DNA of 64,000 bases, taken from contig NZ_CP019402.1 of the NCBI RefSeq assembly GCF_002024505.1, forward strand, positions 868,001 through 932,000. Direction: 5' to 3'. Under the pieces are notes generated by a model. That model did no database searches and was not told the origin of the DNA. It was given only the letters and a program-made list of their open reading frames with translations. The position numbers were made by a program, and so were the translations under genes. The stretch is from Plantibacter flavus. GTDB lineage: Bacteria > Actinomycetota > Actinomycetes > Actinomycetales > Microbacteriaceae. Shown piece after piece: positions 50,932 to 58,989 of the stretch (position 1 is its first letter; each line of letters opens with the position of its first letter).

Positions 50932-50972
50932 CGCGATATATCGCGTTGAACTGGACTTCACGATATATCGCG
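50932..50972. promoter_or_regulatory. Twin palindromic operators of the PadR-DUF4097 operon
   Basis: CGCGATATATCGCG at 50932-50945 and CACGATATATCGCG at 50959-50972 (one mismatch), with centres 27 bases apart. They lie 23-63 bases before the DUF4097 ATG. Confidence 0.75.
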
Positions 50973-51079
50973 TTTCGGCGCGTGGCAACCCCTGGAACCT
51001 CCGGGATCACCCGGAGTCGACCCTGGGATCGGCTGCCGCCCGATCGCGGCCCCGCACGTCCGGCCGGACCGGCCGCCGC

Positions 51080-51694
51080 TCAGTACCAGGGAGCGATGGC
51101 CAGGTCGTCGGGGACGGACCCCTCGTCGACCGGCGGCCCACTGCCGTCGAGGCAACTCGATCCGGCGGGGACCTCCGAGTGCGCCGACCACGGGTCGTCG
51201 GCCTCGGCATGGAAGGGCACGTAGCCGACGAGCTTCGAGGACGGGGGCCTCACCACGGCCTCGAGCGCAGCGGTGAAGTCGCCGAACTCCTTCGTGGCGA
51301 ACACCGTCGCTCCCTCCAAGCCCGACGACCGATCCAGCTCGCAGGAGACGGCCACCGGCCGCCAACCGGCTTCGCGCAGCTGGACCAACATGGCGGTGGC
51401 GGCAGGCCAAGCGGGCCCACTCGGTCCTGGTTCCGCGGTCACGTCCGACGGCCAGAGGCCATCGACCGTGATCGCCCCGCGTTGCACGCTGACATTGGCG
51501 GAGGTGTCTGGAACCTGCGGCCCGCTGACGCTGCCGTCCGTGAAGAGCGGATCATCGGCAAGGGCTGCGAGCCGGGCGTCGTCGGTCCCGTCAGCCACGA
51601 CAGGTTCCGCCGACAGGCCGCATCCCGTGCAACAGAGCGCGGCGACGAGGATGCTCAGCGACACGGTCGCGAGGCGGCGATGGATCTGCTGCAT
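51080..51694 (-). CDS. Hypothetical lipoprotein
   Basis: 204 residues, no recognised family. The signal ends CTGC-G (C25), so it is likely membrane-anchored outside. The mature part has two further cysteines (VSCELDRSSG and GSSCLDGSG), a possible disulfide, and an amphipathic segment PAATAMLVQLREAGWRPVAV that suggests a small alpha/beta fold. GGAAGGGG precedes ATG 51694. It is divergent from the three-gene effector-like cluster, 205 bases away. A protective role against that cluster is only a guess. Confidence 0.65.
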   Translation of the reverse strand: MQQIHRRLATVSLSILVAALCCTGCGLSAEPVVADGTDDARLAALADDPLFTDGSVSGPQVPDTSANVSVQRGAITVDGLWPSDVTAEPGPSGPAWPAATAMLVQLREAGWRPVAVSCELDRSSGLEGATVFATKEFGDFTAALEAVVRPPSSKLVGYVPFHAEADDPWSAHSEVPAGSSCLDGSGPPVDEGSVPDDLAIAPWY

Positions 51695-51899
51695 GACGGC
51701 CCCTTCCGCGGCGCCCGGGCGGACGCGTCACCCTCACCGTAACCGACGCCCCGGCGTGCGCCACGTCCGACGCCCGACGGGTGATGGGTAGTGCTGCCCA
51801 TCGTCTTCCGGTGCTGGCGGGGACAGGGTGGAACCATCGGATCAGGCGCATCACCGGGATCGACCGGCAAGCGCGAACAGCATCGGAGAGCGGGGACCC

Positions 51900-52175
51900 A
51901 TGAGTGGCACGATGCAGGTGGACGACGCGGGCCTGACGGCGGTCGTCCAGACGGTGGGTCGGGCGGCCACGAGCGCGACGGGGATGTTCTCCACGTGCCT
52001 CGACACGTCGTTCCTCGACGAGCAGGTGGCCGCGAACGCCGCCGCCTTCGAACTGACGTGGCGGACCGAGATGACGGAGGCGGGCAAGACGCTCGACGAC
52101 TTCGCACGGTGGATGCAGCACGTCGCGGACACCATGGCCAGCACGGACGCGGCCCTCGCCGAGGACGCCTCATGA
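51900..52175 (+). CDS. Small helical WXG100-like protein
   Basis: 91 residues, largely helical. The centre reads FELTWRTEMTEAGKTLDDFARWMQHVADTMAST, a length and layout like Esx/WXG100 partners, though no exact WxG is present; tryptophans sit at TWRTE and RWMQ. There is no signal peptide. ATG 51900 follows GGAGAGCGGGG. ATGA overlap joins it to the next gene. The role as a secretion partner is inferred. Confidence 0.65.
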   Translation: MSGTMQVDDAGLTAVVQTVGRAATSATGMFSTCLDTSFLDEQVAANAAAFELTWRTEMTEAGKTLDDFARWMQHVADTMASTDAALAEDAS

Positions 52176-52567
52176 CCGCGCCGTCGCCACAGGCTCCGCC
52201 ACCCACGGTGGTCCCGTCCGATCGCCGTGACGCGTCCGAGCGGGCCGCGACCGGCGCTCGGGTCGCGTCGCTCGCCGCGGAACTCCGCGGGGCCGGTGTC
52301 CCCGCCGGCGTCACCGAACAGGTCGCGAGCGTGGTCCGCACGGCCGGTCTCGACGCCGTGATCGACCTCGGTGCCGGCATGCTGACGGACGAGCAGGCGG
52401 GGGTCGTCCTGCTCGACGCCCTCCTCGACGCGCGTCGTCGAGGTGCCGGCAGCGCTGAGACCGCCGCCGAGCTGCGCGCGGTCGCCGGATTGCAGACCGT
52501 CGTCCGGCAGCTCCTCTCCGGACTCGCCACGACCACCCGTACCGCCGGGATCGGAGACCGCTCGTGA
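52172..52567 (+). CDS. Hypothetical protein, second gene of effector-like cluster
   Basis: 131 residues, no recognised family. A Pro-rich N-terminus (about 1-22) leads to an Ala-rich helical body with VASLAAELRGAGVPAGVTEQVASVV and a final VVRQLLSGLATTTRTAG. No signal, metal site or catalytic motif is evident. Both ends overlap neighbours (ATGA and GTGA), so it is made in fixed ratio with them; a chaperone or partner role would fit. Confidence 0.6.
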   Translation: MTAPSPQAPPPTVVPSDRRDASERAATGARVASLAAELRGAGVPAGVTEQVASVVRTAGLDAVIDLGAGMLTDEQAGVVLLDALLDARRRGAGSAETAAELRAVAGLQTVVRQLLSGLATTTRTAGIGDRS

Positions 52568-54216
52568 ACCTCTCCGAACTGCGCACCAAGAGTTCAGCCG
52601 AGATCGACGTGCTCGCCACCTTCATCGGTTCGCTGAGCGGCGACCCGATGAGCTTCATCACCTCGATCGGATCGTTCGTCGATCGCGCGGTCGGGCTCAT
52701 CCCCAGATCCTCCACGTTCGCGGACACCCCACCGCCGGGTGATCCGGCCACCATCGACGGGCTCGCGGAGCAGTACGAGCACGCGGCGCTCGCCGCCGAG
52801 ACCATCCAGACCACGCTCTCCACCGTCACGGTATCGAGCCTGCCGGACGCCTTGGTCGGGGTGACCGGCGCGAGCGCGGCACACGTCCTGGCGTCCGTCG
52901 ACACCCTCGTCGGCTGCGAGATCGAGGGGCTCCGGACCGGGGCCACCGGTTTGCGCGACTACGCGGACGCCATCACCGCGGCCCGCAGCGCTCACCATCC
53001 GGGTGCGGACACCATCCGCGACGGTCAGCGGACCATCGGGAACATCTCCGTCAACCCATGGGCGATGACCAACCCGATCACCGGAGCCGGAGAGGTCGCC
53101 GGGGTGATCTCGGACCTCATCCGCGGGGCCGGCCAGATCCTCGACGGCGTGTCCGTCTGCCACGACGCCTACGACGACGCATGGGCGGCCGGTGAGGCGC
53201 TGCAGCGGGCACTGTCGGACTCCGAGGGCCACGCCGTGCTCGCGGGCGTCGAGGTGCCCGTGGGTCAGACACGGCTGGACGGCCTCGTCTCGCGGACGCA
53301 GTTCCCGAACGGCGACCCGGACGGTTCGGTCCTCTCCGAGACGGAATGGGCGAACTACGTCCAGAACTGGAACGCGATGAGCGACGACGAACGCGAACGC
53401 ATCCTCGCGGCGATGGAGGAGTCCGGCGATCCCGCCGTCAGCGCCCTCCTCATGAGCGCGATCGCCACCGGCGCCGGCATTTCCTCCGTGCTCGCCCTCG
53501 CCGACGCGATCAAGAACGCTCCGCCCGGCGAACGTCAGCGCATGATCGACGAACTCACGAACCTCGGCGTCGGCGACAACGGGGACGCCACGGTGAACGG
53601 CGAGACCTTCGACCAGTACAACAACAAGACGTGCGGATCGACGACGCTCATCACCCTGGCCGCCCAGTCCGATCCGTTCCTCGCGTACTGGCTGCGGACC
53701 GGCGAGCTCCTCGACGGACATGTGCCCGACTACCTCCGGGGACTCGACCTGGCCGACGCGGCCGGTCTGGAGACCGAGGATCGGATGACGTTCCTGCAGC
53801 AGGCCGTCCAGGACCGCGCGAACGACCTGTTCCCCGGCCCGGTCGATTACCCGAACGTCGCGGGTACGGCACCCGGCGGCGCGGTCGACGAAGCCGACCG
53901 CACCGGCACCGACTACCACATCGACTGGACCAACCTCCTGGGTGGCGACTCCGGCAGAGGGGCGGCGCTCACCGAGGCGGCGGTCGCCGCGAACGACGGG
54001 ACCCCCGTCCCGCTGCTCGTCGGCCCCGGTGACAACACCATCCCGCAGCACTATGTGCTCATCATCGGCTTCCACGACGGCGACTACGAGATCTACGATC
54101 CGTCGACCGGCGAGACGAACTCCGTGGATGAGGACATCATGCTGAACGGCTCGGATGAGCCGGTCACGGGCTTCGCGAACTGGAACCAGATCTACGCCGT
54201 CGTGAACCCGAGCTGA
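52564..54216 (+). CDS. Multi-domain protein with peptidase-C39/papain-like C-terminus (putative effector)
   Basis: 550 residues. The N-terminal ~220 are helical (EQYEHAALAAETIQTTLSTV), reminiscent of LXG/WXG-type secretion domains. The middle (about 225-345) has EWANYVQNWNAMSDDERERILAAM. The C-terminal domain has NKTCGSTTL (C357), PQHYVLIIGF (H496) and YEIYDPSTG (D512), the order and spacing of a papain- or C39-like Cys-His-Asp triad. There is no signal peptide. GTG 52564 overlaps the previous stop. Secretion and toxicity are inferred; no immunity gene is recognised. Confidence 0.7.
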   Translation: MNLSELRTKSSAEIDVLATFIGSLSGDPMSFITSIGSFVDRAVGLIPRSSTFADTPPPGDPATIDGLAEQYEHAALAAETIQTTLSTVTVSSLPDALVGVTGASAAHVLASVDTLVGCEIEGLRTGATGLRDYADAITAARSAHHPGADTIRDGQRTIGNISVNPWAMTNPITGAGEVAGVISDLIRGAGQILDGVSVCHDAYDDAWAAGEALQRALSDSEGHAVLAGVEVPVGQTRLDGLVSRTQFPNGDPDGSVLSETEWANYVQNWNAMSDDERERILAAMEESGDPAVSALLMSAIATGAGISSVLALADAIKNAPPGERQRMIDELTNLGVGDNGDATVNGETFDQYNNKTCGSTTLITLAAQSDPFLAYWLRTGELLDGHVPDYLRGLDLADAAGLETEDRMTFLQQAVQDRANDLFPGPVDYPNVAGTAPGGAVDEADRTGTDYHIDWTNLLGGDSGRGAALTEAAVAANDGTPVPLLVGPGDNTIPQHYVLIIGFHDGDYEIYDPSTGETNSVDEDIMLNGSDEPVTGFANWNQIYAVVNPS

Positions 54217-54218
54217 CC

Positions 54219-54305
54219 CGTCGACAAGCTCAGGGACCGGGTGGGGTGGCTCGGGGACCGGGTGCGGCTCAGGGGGCCGGGGTGCGCGACCGGGTGGGGA
54301 CCGAC
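54219..54305 (+). repeat. Intergenic repeat copy with degenerate tail
   Basis: CCGTCGACAAGCTCAGGG, then ACCGGGTG-type units repeated loosely to 54305. It lies at the end of the effector-like cluster. Confidence 0.65.
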
Positions 54306-54311
54306 GTCCGC

Positions 54312-55019
54312 TCACCGCCAGCGGTACTCGAGCTCCGGGCGCCCAGGCGTGCCGTAGCGCGGCGAGCGCTCGACGGCGCCCGTCTCGGCGAGGTACTCGA
54401 GGTAGCGCCTGGCCGTCACCCGCGACAGGGACCCGGCGGCCGCCGCCTCGCTCGCCGAGAGCGGTCCGGCCGCCTGCCGGAGGAGGTCCGAGACCAGACG
54501 CAGGGTGTCCTCCGAGAGCCCCTTCGCCAACTGCGGACGGGAGGACGGCGCTCGCAGCGTGGCGAGGGTGAGGTCCACCTCGTGTTGGCTCGCGACCGAG
54601 CCCTCCGCCGACATCGTGTGCCGGAAGGAGCGGTACGCCTCTAGCTTGTCGGCGAACGCGGGGAACGCGAACGGCTTGATGAGGTATTGGACGATGCCCG
54701 CCGAGACCGCCGCCCGGACGATCCGGAGATCACGGGCCGCGGTGATGGCGATGACGTCGACGTCGACACCCGCCGTCCGGATGCGTCGGCACAGCTCGAG
54801 ACCGTGCGCGTCCGGCAGGTTGAGGTCGAGCAGGACGAGGTCGATCCGGTCGTCGGGGGAGCGACCGGCCGCAGTGGCCCGAAGCGCCTGCATCGCGGTG
54901 GCCGCATCGCCCGCCACACCGGCGAGCTCGAAGCCCTCCACGCGGCGCAGATAGGACGCGTGGGCCTGCTGGGCGATCGGTTCGTCCTCGACGACCAGGA
55001 CCCGGATGTGCCCGCTCAT
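54312..55019 (-). CDS. CitB/DctR-family response regulator
   Basis: 235 residues. The receiver domain has VLVVEDEP acidic pocket, phospho-acceptor D65 in LVLLDLNLPD, T in IAITAARD and K in YLIKPF. The C-terminal helix-turn-helix GPLSASEAAAAGSLSRVTARRYLEYLAETG is of the CitB type. It should activate the divergent dctA gene when phosphorylated. ATG 55019 overlaps the kinase stop (ATGA). Confidence 0.92.
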   Translation of the reverse strand: MSGHIRVLVVEDEPIAQQAHASYLRRVEGFELAGVAGDAATAMQALRATAAGRSPDDRIDLVLLDLNLPDAHGLELCRRIRTAGVDVDVIAITAARDLRIVRAAVSAGIVQYLIKPFAFPAFADKLEAYRSFRHTMSAEGSVASQHEVDLTLATLRAPSSRPQLAKGLSEDTLRLVSDLLRQAAGPLSASEAAAAGSLSRVTARRYLEYLAETGAVERSPRYGTPGRPELEYRWR

Positions 55020-56674
55020 GTGCCTGCCTCGTCCCGGACCCCGACCGCGGCCGGCAGCGTCACGACGAACGCCGAGGACGGCTCGCGGACGACCTCGATC
55101 GTGCCGCCCAGCCGCGTCACGGCCTGCTGGACCAGCGCGAGACCGAACCCCCGACCGTAGCGGCCGGGCTCCTTCGTCGACCAGCCGCGCGCGAACGCGA
55201 GGTCGAGGGTCTCCGGGGGCAGGCCCGGTCCGCTGTCGGTCACCTGGATCACGAGCTCCGTCGTCTCGGCGTCGGCGGACCGCTCGGTACCGAGCTCGTC
55301 CGGTAGTCCCTGTCCGAGGTAGACCTCCACCCACGGGCGCTGGCCGGACGCCGCGTCGATCGCGTTGTCGATGAGGTTGCCGAGGATGGTGACGATCACC
55401 GCCGGGTCGACGCGCACGCGTCCGAGCGCGGGGTCGCTCTCGAGGTGCAGCTCGACCCCCTGCTCGGCCGCCTGCGCCGTCTTGCCGAGCAGCAATGCCG
55501 AGATCACCGGCTCGTGCTCCGCCGCGAGCACGCGGTCGGTCAACCGCTGACTGGCCCCGAGTCCCTGCGCCGCGAGGTCGAGCGCCTCCTCCCGCCGGTC
55601 GAGCTCGATGAGCGAGACGATCGTGTGCAGCCGGTTCGCGAACTCGTGGGTCTGCGAGCGCAGGGCGTCGCTCATCGTCCGCATGGACGCCAGTTCGCCG
55701 CTCAGGTGTTCGATCTCGGTGTGGTCGCGCAGCGTCATCACCCAGCCACGCGGGTGCGGGCCCACCGTCTCGCCCGGACCGACCGCCGACTCCTGGTTCA
55801 CGACGAGCACGTGCTCGCGCGTGAGGTGGATCTCGTCGACGGCCTGACGCCCGCTCGCGAGGAGCTCACGCAGGCCGGCGTCGATCGGCAGCTCGTCGAC
55901 CGGCACCGCGCCCGGGGAACGCTCACCGAGCGGCAGCCCGAGCAGTTCGGCCGCCTGGTCGTTGACGAGCACGAGACGGCGGTGTCGGTCCACGAGGACG
56001 AGCCCCTCGCGCACCGAGTGGAGCACCGATTCGTAGTAGTCGAACATCCTGGCGAGGTCCTCAGGTCCGCGCGACCCGGTGACCCGCGCGAGGTAGCGGC
56101 GGAGCGTCCAGGAGCCGATCGCGCCGATGACGAGCACGAGCAGGGCCGTCCCGAGCAACCACGGCACCCGGGTCTCGAAGGTCTCCGACACGTTGCTGAC
56201 CGTGACGCCCGCGGCGACGAGGGCGACGACCTCGCCGGCGCCGTCACGGATGGGTGCCACGGCGCGGACCGAGGGGCCGAGCGTGCCCGTGTACGTCTCG
56301 GTGAAGGTCCGTCCCTCGAGCGCCGGTCCGATCGTGCCGATGAACGGCTTGCCGATCTGGTCGCGCTCACGGTGCGTGTACCGGGTGCGGTCCGGAGCCA
56401 TGATCGTCACGAAGTCGACGCCGGTGTCGCGCATGAGCGCCTCGGCGTACGGCTGGAGCGCGTCCGACGGGCGCTCCGAGCCGAGCTGCGCGACGACGTA
56501 GGGGTTGTCCGCGACGCCGTTCGCGACGTCGAGGCACTTCGCGACCGCGCGGTCCTCGGTCTCGGTACGGGCCTGGAACCAGAGCAGGACACCGGCGACG
56601 AGTGTCATCGCGACGACCGCGACGAGCTGAACGAGGAAGAGCCGCGAGGCGATGCTCCTGGACCGACCGGCCAT
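55016..56674 (-). CDS. CitA/DcuS-family C4-dicarboxylate sensor histidine kinase
   Basis: 552 residues. One helix (about 10-34), an extracytoplasmic sensor to about 170, with RYTHRERDQIGKPFIG matching the R-x2-H...IG ligand site of CitA/DcuS, then a second helix, a PAS domain (GLVLVDRHRRLVLVNDQAAELLG), the phospho-acceptor H343 in SQTHEFANRLH and a HATPase end (GNLIDNAIDAA, DSGPGLP, GRGFGLALVQQAV). It senses C4-dicarboxylates or citrate. GGAGGTG lies seven bases before ATG 56674. Confidence 0.93.
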   Translation of the reverse strand: MAGRSRSIASRLFLVQLVAVVAMTLVAGVLLWFQARTETEDRAVAKCLDVANGVADNPYVVAQLGSERPSDALQPYAEALMRDTGVDFVTIMAPDRTRYTHRERDQIGKPFIGTIGPALEGRTFTETYTGTLGPSVRAVAPIRDGAGEVVALVAAGVTVSNVSETFETRVPWLLGTALLVLVIGAIGSWTLRRYLARVTGSRGPEDLARMFDYYESVLHSVREGLVLVDRHRRLVLVNDQAAELLGLPLGERSPGAVPVDELPIDAGLRELLASGRQAVDEIHLTREHVLVVNQESAVGPGETVGPHPRGWVMTLRDHTEIEHLSGELASMRTMSDALRSQTHEFANRLHTIVSLIELDRREEALDLAAQGLGASQRLTDRVLAAEHEPVISALLLGKTAQAAEQGVELHLESDPALGRVRVDPAVIVTILGNLIDNAIDAASGQRPWVEVYLGQGLPDELGTERSADAETTELVIQVTDSGPGLPPETLDLAFARGWSTKEPGRYGRGFGLALVQQAVTRLGGTIEVVREPSSAFVVTLPAAVGVRDEAGT

Positions 56675-56758
56675 CGCGTCACCTCCGTCTGCTCCGTCGC
56701 GTCGACCCCTCAAGTATCGGGGGTGACGAGGGCCTCAGGCGTCGCCGACCGCGACCAG

Positions 56759-56788
56759 TACGACCACAAGCGGTCACTACGACCACAA
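56759..56788 (+). promoter_or_regulatory. Direct repeats between dctS-like and dctA genes
   Basis: TACGACCACAA at 56759-56769 and again at 56778-56788, 19 bases start to start. This is the pattern of a response-regulator site and lies 86-115 bases before the dctA ATG. Confidence 0.6.
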
Positions 56789-56873
56789 CCCGGCCGATCC
56801 GCCGACGTGGTCGCAGCATGGGTCGATCGACCACCCGCTGCCGCACTGACGCGGCCGACGAAACGGATCCGGA

Positions 56874-58196
56874 ATGGCAATGACGCTCTCCTCCCTGAAA
56901 CGGCTGGACAAGACCCACTACCTCTACCTCGCGGTGATCGTCGCGGTGCTCGCCGGCATCGTCGTCGGCCTCGCCGCCCCGGAGTTCGCGAAGGGACTCA
57001 AACCCATCGGCGACGCCTTCGTGGCGCTGATCAAGATGATGATCGCCCCGGTCATCTTCTGCACCATCGTGATCGGCGTCGGGTCCATCGCGAAGGCCGC
57101 GACCGTCGGCAAGGTCGGCGGGCTCGCGCTGCTGTACTTCATCGTGATGTCGACCTTCGCGCTCGCGATCGGCCTCGTCGTCGGCAACCTCATCCAGCCG
57201 GGCGCCGGCTTGAACCTCGCCGAGACGAGCTATCCGGTGGAGGGGGAGGCCAAGAGCACGACCGAGTTCATCCTCGGCATCATCCCCACGACGCTCGTGT
57301 CGTCGCTGACCGGCGGCAACATCCTGCAGGTCCTCTTCGTCGCCCTGCTCGTCGGCTTCGGCCTGCAGAAGATGGGCGCGACGGGTGAACCGATCCTGCG
57401 CGGTGTCAAGCTCATCCAGGCGCTGGTGTTCCGGGTGCTCGCGATGATCATGTGGATCGCGCCCGTCGGCGCCTTTGGCGCGATCGCCGCCGTGACCGGG
57501 TCCGCCGGTGCGAGCGCGCTCGTGGGGCTCGCCACGCTCATGATCGCGTTCTACATCACCTGCGCGTTGTTCATCGTCATCGTGCTCGGTGGCGTCCTGC
57601 GCCTCGCGACGGGCTTCAACATCTTCAAGCTCATGAAGTACCTCGGCCGTGAGTACCTCCTCATCGTCGGCACCTCCTCCTCCGAGGCTGCGCTGCCGCG
57701 ACTCATCGCGAAGATGGAGCACCTCGGTGTCTCCAAGCCGGTCGTCGGCATCACCGTCCCGACGGGCTACTCCTTCAACCTCGACGGCACCGCGATCTAC
57801 CTCACCATGGCGTCGATCTTCATCGCCGACGTCATGGGTGTCCCGATGAACCTCGGGGAGCAGATCTCGCTCCTCGTGTTCATGATCATCGCGTCGAAGG
57901 GCGCCGCGGGCGTCACCGGCGCCGGTCTCGCGACCCTCGCCGGCGGCCTGCAGGCCAACCGACCCGACCTCGTCGACGGGGTCGGCCTCATCGTCGGCAT
58001 CGACCGCTTCATGTCGGAGGCGCGTGCGCTCACGAACTTCACCGGCAACGCGGTCGCCACGATCATCATCGGCACGTGGGTGAAGGAGGTCGACCGGGTG
58101 CAGGTCGGCGAGGTCCTCTCCGGTCGCTCGCGGTTCGACGAGGCGACGATGAGCGTCGACGACCACACGGGCGCAGTGGCGGTGGCGAAGCCCTGA
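56874..58196 (+). CDS. dctA: C4-dicarboxylate:cation symporter DctA
   Basis: 440 residues, DAACS family. The family signatures are KMMIAPVIFCTIVIGVGS, then YLLIVGTSSSEAALPRLIAKM (serine-rich hairpin), TGYSFNLDGTAIYLTMASIFIA and NFTGNAVATIIIG. It imports succinate, fumarate or malate with protons. It is divergent from the CitB-type sensor-regulator pair, with an 11-base direct repeat in between, and ends at an inverted repeat that separates it from yczE. Confidence 0.93.
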   Translation: MAMTLSSLKRLDKTHYLYLAVIVAVLAGIVVGLAAPEFAKGLKPIGDAFVALIKMMIAPVIFCTIVIGVGSIAKAATVGKVGGLALLYFIVMSTFALAIGLVVGNLIQPGAGLNLAETSYPVEGEAKSTTEFILGIIPTTLVSSLTGGNILQVLFVALLVGFGLQKMGATGEPILRGVKLIQALVFRVLAMIMWIAPVGAFGAIAAVTGSAGASALVGLATLMIAFYITCALFIVIVLGGVLRLATGFNIFKLMKYLGREYLLIVGTSSSEAALPRLIAKMEHLGVSKPVVGITVPTGYSFNLDGTAIYLTMASIFIADVMGVPMNLGEQISLLVFMIIASKGAAGVTGAGLATLAGGLQANRPDLVDGVGLIVGIDRFMSEARALTNFTGNAVATIIIGTWVKEVDRVQVGEVLSGRSRFDEATMSVDDHTGAVAVAKP

Positions 58197-58208
58197 GGCA
58201 TCGGCACG

Positions 58209-58253
58209 TCGACAGGCTGAGGGACCGGACAACCCGGTCCCTCAGCCTGTCGA
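58209..58253. terminator. Inverted-repeat terminator between dctA and yczE
   Basis: Two copies of the intergenic repeat face each other: 20-base arms (58209-58228, 58234-58253; cores GACAGGCTGAGGG and CCCTCAGCCTGTC) with a five-base loop. It sits between convergent genes. Confidence 0.85.
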
Positions 58254-58260
58254 AGGGTGC

Positions 58261-58926
58261 TCAGTTGGCCGGGGAGTCGACGATCGGCTTCGACGGCGGG
58301 GTGTCGCCCTCCAGCACCGCCTCGTCCACGGCGGTGGTTGATCGCTCCGTCCGCGGAGCGATCCGGAACAACGGGATCGTGTAGCCGCAGATGGGGCCGA
58401 TGAGCACGGCGAAGAACACCGTTCCGATGCCGACGTTCCCGCCGAGCAGCCACCCGATGCCGAGGACGACGAGCTCCACACCCGTGCGCCCGACCCAGAT
58501 CGGCCACCCGGTGACACGGTGGATGCCGGTCATGAGGCCGTCCCGCGGGCCGGGGCCGAAGTTGCCGCCGATGTAGAGGCCGGAGGCGACGCCGAGGAGG
58601 AGCAGTCCGCCGGCGAACAGCAGGATGCGCGCCCACAGGTCGAGGTCCGCGGGGATGAACGCCAGCCCGATGTCGGCCGAGGGCCCCACGAGGAGGACGT
58701 TCAGGACGGTGCCGACACCCGGCCGCTGCTTGAGGGGGATCCAGGCGAGGAGCACGAGCCCGCCGACGATGATCGTGATGAGTCCGAAGCTCAGGCCCGT
58801 CCGCAGGTTCAGTCCCTGAGTGAGGACGTCCCACGGGGCGACCCCGACGGCACCGCGCACGATCATCGCGATGGCGATGCCGTACAGGAAGAGGCCGATG
58901 AGGAGTTGGAGCACACGACGGGTCAT
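58261..58926 (-). CDS. yczE: YczE-family membrane protein
   Basis: 221 residues with about five to six helices. IRGAVGVAPWDVLTQGL-type start, GGLVLLAWIPLKQRPGVGTVLNVLLVGPSADIGL and GLYIGGNFGPGPRDGLMTGI are the YczE/BcrB-like family signature. Its transport substrate is unknown. The start at ATG 58926 is preferred over an upstream TTG. It is divergent from the MocR-type yczR, a pairing conserved across actinobacteria and Firmicutes. Confidence 0.85.
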   Translation of the reverse strand: MTRRVLQLLIGLFLYGIAIAMIVRGAVGVAPWDVLTQGLNLRTGLSFGLITIIVGGLVLLAWIPLKQRPGVGTVLNVLLVGPSADIGLAFIPADLDLWARILLFAGGLLLLGVASGLYIGGNFGPGPRDGLMTGIHRVTGWPIWVGRTGVELVVLGIGWLLGGNVGIGTVFFAVLIGPICGYTIPLFRIAPRTERSTTAVDEAVLEGDTPPSKPIVDSPAN

Positions 58927-58936
58927 GGTGGACAAT

Positions 58937-58952
58937 CCAATTGCACGATTGG
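58937..58952. promoter_or_regulatory. YczR operator candidate
   Basis: CCAAT-TGCACG-ATTGG inverted repeat; another CCAAT lies at 58969-58973. It sits in the 63-base gap between yczE and yczR start codons. Confidence 0.55.
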
Positions 58953-58977
58953 CTTTGGCGCTAGAGGCCAATCCGGG

Positions 58978-58983
58978 TATCGT
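58978..58983 (+). promoter_or_regulatory. Leaderless -10 of yczR
   Basis: TATCGT, six bases before ATG 58990. Confidence 0.55.
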
Positions 58984-58989
58984 GGTTCA

